From positions 1 through 59,426 of the forward strand of contig UQUV01000016.1 in the NCBI GenBank assembly GCA_900544305.1: a DNA stretch of 59,426 nt. Reading direction: 5' to 3'. Below, one piece after another: positions 56,524 through 59,426 of the stretch (positions are counted from its first letter, which is position 1; the number at the start of each line of letters is the position of its first letter). The notes beneath the pieces are model-generated. The model was given only the letters and a program-made list of their open reading frames with translations. It was not told the origin of the DNA and did not search any database. This stretch comes from an uncultured Porphyromonadaceae bacterium (GTDB lineage Bacteria > Bacteroidota > Bacteroidia > Bacteroidales > Muribaculaceae). Made by a program: the position numbers and the translations under genes.

Positions 56524-57179
56524 TCACACAGCAAGATCTGTCCAAAAAACTCCGGACAATGAAAGTTTGGGGCTTCAGTTTTAATTGGAGCCCAACTTAA
56601 ATAATGTGGCATGCTGGTACCCGAGGCACATTTATAGAAGTTTCCTTCAATAGTGACCGGCAAAATTTTTGGATCCAACCCAATCAAATCAAACGGGATG
56701 GCAATGGTCAATGTCCAAGGGAATAGTCCTTCCATTTCATTAAACGGCGAGGTACCACATGACGCATAACGCTTTATTCTGTCAATTTCCGCATCAGTCA
56801 GTCGCGTAGGATTTTTACGATCCTTACGATGCGACGCATTCACTGTGCCAATACAATTGAATTCGAAATTCCAATATTCTTCACTTCCAGGTACCTTCAA
56901 AAAGAATTCCACACAACTGTCTACACACACATTCGTATTGTTTCGATAGTTTACAGCACGAAGATAAATGCAACGTACAAAGAAGTTTACATATATGTAA
57001 TTATCGCTATGAGCAACTGAAATCTCAGTCAAAGGATGATAAGGGAACTGCTTCTTCCAATTAACACAATTAATCCCATACGTTGGAGCCTTTGAGCTCA
57101 ACACATCCGACACTGCATCCATTGTCAATCCGTCAAGTTCCACCATTTTGGGAACTTCCATCAAGCAATCTTTATTCAT
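56520..57179 (-). CDS. CBM9-like carbohydrate-binding domain protein
   Basis: The 219-residue protein is essentially one carbohydrate-binding family 9-like beta-sandwich. Supporting motifs are the YINFFVR-type strand (NYIYVNFFVRCIYLRAVN), NTNVCVDSCVEFFLKVPGS, YWNFEFNCIGTVNASHRKDR, and WTLTIAIPFDLIGL. There is no signal peptide, which is unusual for a polysaccharide-binding module and suggests a cytosolic role. It overlaps the LysE-type exporter gene upstream by 4 nt (ATGA) and is co-translated with it. Its 3' end overlaps the nitroreductase gene tail to tail. Confidence 0.8.
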   Translation of the reverse strand: MNKDCLMEVPKMVELDGLTMDAVSDVLSSKAPTYGINCVNWKKQFPYHPLTEISVAHSDNYIYVNFFVRCIYLRAVNYRNNTNVCVDSCVEFFLKVPGSEEYWNFEFNCIGTVNASHRKDRKNPTRLTDAEIDRIKRYASCGTSPFNEMEGLFPWTLTIAIPFDLIGLDPKILPVTIEGNFYKCASGTSMPHYLSWAPIKTEAPNFHCPEFFGQILLCD

Positions 57180-57817
57180 ACCAGTTCAATTATTGACATT
57201 ATAAAACCGACAAACGACATCAAGCATATCAAACTGCCGATAACAATGTTTACAATCCACATACTACGCACATTAAAATGTCCGCGTACTTTATTGACAA
57301 AATAAGTTATCATCAGCCACCATGAAACGGCACCCAACAAAATCGACAGGAAACCAATAACATAATGGTACAATTTGAAATCCGGTGCAGGGAAGCCAAA
57401 ACGGGCATACAGACCAATTATAAGAAAAATAATCAGCGGATTGGAAAACGTAAACAAAAAACCCGTTATCAAATCTTGGTGATAACTATTTTTCTTCGGC
57501 TTACACCCTTGAGCCTTCAATGCCTTCGCCGGATTTTTACGCGCAATGTATATGCCAAATCCCAACAACACGACACTACCCACCAATTGCAACATAATCT
57601 CGTGGGCTTCTACAAATCCTGTTATCATTGACATACACAGCCCTACCAATAAAGCATAAATCAGGTCGGAAAGCGTAGCTCCCAGACCTGTATAAAAACC
57701 CGACAAACGACCTTTGTTCAAGGTTCTCTGTATGCACAACATGCCAATCGGCCCCATAGGAGCCGAGATCAACACCCCGATAGCTATTCCGTGTATAATC
57801 GCAAATAGAATATCCAT
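57176..57817 (-). CDS. LysE family translocator
   Basis: The family exports amino acids or small metabolites across the inner membrane. The protein (213 residues from the chosen start) has about six hydrophobic segments and the signature SAPMGPIGMLCIQRTLNKGR in the first loop, followed by GLGATLSDLIYAL. I chose the ATG at 57817 rather than 57862. A TATATTTG promoter element on the minus strand lies between the two ATGs, and the shorter form matches the family N-terminus. It is coupled to the CBM9-like gene by a 4-nt overlap. The substrate cannot be told. Confidence 0.88.
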   Translation of the reverse strand: MDILFAIIHGIAIGVLISAPMGPIGMLCIQRTLNKGRLSGFYTGLGATLSDLIYALLVGLCMSMITGFVEAHEIMLQLVGSVVLLGFGIYIARKNPAKALKAQGCKPKKNSYHQDLITGFLFTFSNPLIIFLIIGLYARFGFPAPDFKLYHYVIGFLSILLGAVSWWLMITYFVNKVRGHFNVRSMWIVNIVIGSLICLMSFVGFIMSIIELV

Positions 57818-57831
57818 ATCATTTAACTCTA

Positions 57832-57839
57832 CAAATATA
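57832..57839 (-). promoter_or_regulatory. Probable promoter of the LysE-CBM9 operon
   Basis: The minus strand reads TATATTTG (TAnnTTTG). Its position rules out the longer LysE open frame. Confidence 0.55.
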
Positions 57840-58002
57840 CGATTATTTACGGAATTATACACATATCTGACCGTCTTATTTATGGTCCAAATTCGTCAAA
57901 AACATGCTTAGACATCAATCCATCACACACGCATTGCACAACAAATTCACTAAGCGCCACATCTTCACAAAACTAACAAATCCCCCAACTCTCTATTCAT
58001 TT

Positions 58003-58115
58003 TTTGCCTTTGCTCTATCTTTACGATCTTTGAATAAGATAGAAAGCGGTTCGGCATAGCCGAATCTGAAAATTGCGTTTTCATTTGCCTCCGCGCTAAC
58101 CTTTTCTTATCTTTG
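58003..58115 (+). promoter_or_regulatory. Tandem promoter-like elements and hairpin upstream of the unknown exported protein
   Basis: The 318-nt gap 57818-58135 has no gene. On the plus strand, TTTG (58084-58087) plus 20 nt plus TATCTTTG (58108-58115) is a near-perfect promoter 20 nt before the ATG. A second, weaker set lies upstream: TTTG at 58003-58006 and GATCTTTG at 58025-58032. Between them TTCGGC (58050-58055) and GCCGAA (58059-58064) form a tight hairpin. CTATCTT near 58015 can pair with AAGATAG near 58037. Confidence 0.5.
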
Positions 58116-58135
58116 CGAAAAGCCTTGGTAATATT

Positions 58136-59212
58136 ATGAGAAAAACAACCACGTTCATATTGTCCATACTCTTTTATTTCCAAACATTGGGACAATCTGT
58201 CTATTGGGATTACCTTGCTGATTCATGTGAACTATCCCGCCACTTATCCGAAACCGGCTACATCAACATCGTCAACAAAGGAAAAACGGACATTCTCGAA
58301 GTACACCCCTATTATACGAAAGACCGGGACTTCAACTATGAGGTCCGCATGAACTGCTCGCAAGCAGAGCAACAAAGCCGTTTCCGAAAACAAACCGGCG
58401 ACCGCAGACACGGACTTGTTATTGATTACATATCTCCAAGCAACTACTACCTGCTGTCTCTGAAATATTGCAACACGGCTGAATATGACGATGTGTTCAA
58501 CGACCCGCATGCTCTCCTCGAATTCATCCACATAGATGGAAATAAGGGGCATGTACTTCAAGCAGCAAAAATCAAATCAAAGATAGACCGATACAAACAG
58601 CACAATTCATTTTCAATAAATTATACCGACGGAATCTTGTCCATATATCTCGGCCATAAAGAACTCGAAAAGAGAATTTCTTTCAAATGGAAACCAAGCA
58701 GCGACACTTGCCGCATTGGCTACTTTGTATCGCCAAACAACAAACTGACAGTCAAAAGAATCAGTTTCTATGCTTCTGAAAAGAAAGAATTCCAAAACCA
58801 GACAAATTACACCCAGGCCTATATCGACTCTATATTACAACAATCTAAAGATCCCATCGTCGGCTATTGGACCTATCTGGACAGAAACATGAACGAATCG
58901 CTTTTACGGTTGGGCGGCAGATACACGATTGCAATAATCGAAAAATCCGCCGGCAAATATGACATTGTTTACATGACAGGTGCAAGTGCACGTGCCTCTT
59001 ATTGGAAACCACTGATGCTGAAAGGCGTATTAACGACAACTCCATTCACGAACAATTTTAACCTCCAGTGGTATGACTCAAACAAAAACCCACTGCCCGA
59101 CGAGGGGTACGTCACACTCGACAATGACATACTTTCCATCCATCTCCCGGTTCACGATACCTTAGTAAGGTTCTACAAACTTGACAATTTCAGCCCCGAC
59201 ACAATCGAATAG
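58136..59212 (+). CDS. Exported protein of unknown function
   Basis: The 358-residue protein has a signal peptide (about 1-19, ending QTLGQS). The body is rich in charged and aromatic residues. Segments such as DYISPSNYYLLSLKYCN, FSINYTDGILSIYLGHKEL and DTCRIGYFVSPNNKLTVKRISFY look like the strands of a concanavalin-like beta-sandwich (about 30-220). A second beta-rich domain follows (about 235-350: IVGYWTYLDRN, LLRLGGRYTIAIIEKSAGKYDIVYMTG). I do not recognise the family. It has its own promoter region, is followed by hairpin terminators, and is the last gene before a mobile-element edge. Confidence 0.75.
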   Translation: MRKTTTFILSILFYFQTLGQSVYWDYLADSCELSRHLSETGYINIVNKGKTDILEVHPYYTKDRDFNYEVRMNCSQAEQQSRFRKQTGDRRHGLVIDYISPSNYYLLSLKYCNTAEYDDVFNDPHALLEFIHIDGNKGHVLQAAKIKSKIDRYKQHNSFSINYTDGILSIYLGHKELEKRISFKWKPSSDTCRIGYFVSPNNKLTVKRISFYASEKKEFQNQTNYTQAYIDSILQQSKDPIVGYWTYLDRNMNESLLRLGGRYTIAIIEKSAGKYDIVYMTGASARASYWKPLMLKGVLTTTPFTNNFNLQWYDSNKNPLPDEGYVTLDNDILSIHLPVHDTLVRFYKLDNFSPDTIE

Positions 59213-59231
59213 CATGCATCCTAAAAAAGAG

Positions 59232-59270
59232 GCCGACCCAAAAGATTTTTTTGAGGTCGGCTTCGTTTTT
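59232..59270 (+). terminator. Hairpin terminator after the unknown exported protein
   Basis: GCCGACC (59232-59238) pairs with GGTCGGC (59255-59261). CAAAA/TTTTG pairing continues inside past one bulged A, and the hairpin exits into TTCGTTTTT. It could also be an end of the neighbouring insertion sequence. Confidence 0.7.
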
Positions 59271-59286
59271 ATTGGCATAATAATAT

Positions 59287-59327
59287 ACGGTTGCAATTTC
59301 CGGGTTGCAACCGTTTTCTTTTTTATT
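59287..59327. terminator. Second hairpin beside the transposase tail
   Basis: Perfect 10-bp stem (ACGGTTGCAA at 59287-59296, TTGCAACCGT at 59305-59314) with an 8-nt loop and a T-rich plus-strand exit. It lies 40 nt beyond the minus-strand transposase stop and may serve either strand. Confidence 0.7.
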
Positions 59328-59354
59328 TGCCGGGTAGTGCTTGTTTTGAAGTGT

Positions 59355-59426
59355 CTATGGGGTCTGTGTGACCGCCATTCTGTCCGAGAGTATGGCCGAG
59401 TACTTCCTGAGGTTATGAGCAAGCGC
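59355..59426 (-). mobile_element. C-terminal tail of a probable IS1182/IS5-type transposase (partial)
   Basis: On the minus strand the last 72 nt encode 23 residues and a TAG stop: ALAHNLRKYSAIL, then SDRMAVTQTP. The A(L/M)AHNLRK motif is one I recognise at the C-terminus of IS1182-like DDE transposases common in Bacteroidales. The rest of the gene lies beyond the right edge. The short length limits confidence; the frame differs from a longer shadow frame that runs through both hairpins. Confidence 0.5.

Noticed and set aside
59162..59422. An 86-codon minus-strand frame at the right edge
   Set aside because: It runs through two perfect hairpin terminators and overlaps the end of the 58136-59212 gene. 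The transposase-like tail is in a different frame.
1..59426. tRNA or rRNA genes, CRISPR arrays, restriction-modification or toxin-antitoxin systems
   Set aside because: The intergenic gaps are short and show no cloverleaf-like ends or regularly spaced repeats, and no gene product resembles these systems.

Overview
The window reads as a chromosomal segment of a Bacteroidales bacterium (phylum Bacteroidota). Three things support this. Promoters fit the TTTG-N19-TAnnTTTG pattern rather than the sigma70 -35/-10 pattern, and two sites match it exactly. Recognisable Shine-Dalgarno sequences are mostly absent. The gene content is typical of the group: an LpxK/LptB/SppA cluster, a secreted amidase that seems to end in a type IX sorting domain, DUF3943 and pRiA4b-ORF3-like proteins, a long-tailed ribosomal protein S16 and an FtsY-RimO pair. 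I cannot assign a genus from sequence alone.

Layout. 0-1.6 kb: MlaE/MlaF-type lipid transport ATPase and permease (minus). 1.8-3.3 kb: a DUF3943 outer-membrane-type protein. 3.4-9.8 kb: one long plus-strand operon, udk-lptB-sppA-lpxK-punA-thiL, closed by a strong hairpin terminator. 9.8-10.4 kb: an acidic pRiA4b ORF-3-like protein. 10.5-13.8 kb: minus-strand ftsY-rimO-menF. 13.8-14.2 kb: a divergent promoter region with an unexplained leader of about 250 nt before a CBS-domain membrane protein. 15.3-17.5 kb: a small conserved-looking protein, then the agmatine-to-putrescine pair aguA-aguB. 17.5-23.5 kb: a tripartite RND efflux operon in which the outer-membrane factor is fused in frame to the pump and then broken by one in-frame TAA. 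23.5-26.2 kb: an outer-membrane beta-barrel and an aromatic/RGG-rich exported protein. 26.4-36.9 kb: minus-strand trmN6, an M13 peptidase, an ABC-F protein, and carA-carB coupled to a C1 peptidase. 37.2-40.7 kb: a TolB-like propeller and a multi-domain amidase. 40.8-41.4 kb: rpsP. 41.5-46.3 kb: tsaC, a polyprenyl-phosphate sugar transferase, a ClC protein and fmt. 46.4-57.8 kb: rmuC, a DUF695-like protein, an HtrA protease, malQ, class II ribonucleotide reductase, a nitroreductase, a CBM9-like protein and a LysE exporter. 58.1-59.4 kb: an unknown exported protein, two hairpin terminators and the tail of a probable transposase running off the right edge.

The genes work mainly in envelope biogenesis (lipid A, LPS export, lipid asymmetry, efflux, secreted amidase, periplasmic proteases), nucleotide and cofactor metabolism (carAB, udk, punA, thiL, menF, B12-dependent RNR), translation (rimO, rpsP, fmt, tsaC, trmN6, ABC-F) and glucan use (malQ). 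Most of it is ordinary core chromosome. I found no CRISPR array, tRNA or rRNA, and no clear defence island. The strongest oddities are the interrupted RND-outer-membrane-factor fusion, a palindromic cluster of DnaA-box-like sequences just upstream of that operon, the unexplained leader before the CBS protein, the carAB-peptidase coupling, and the unknown protein with a structured promoter region beside an insertion-sequence edge.
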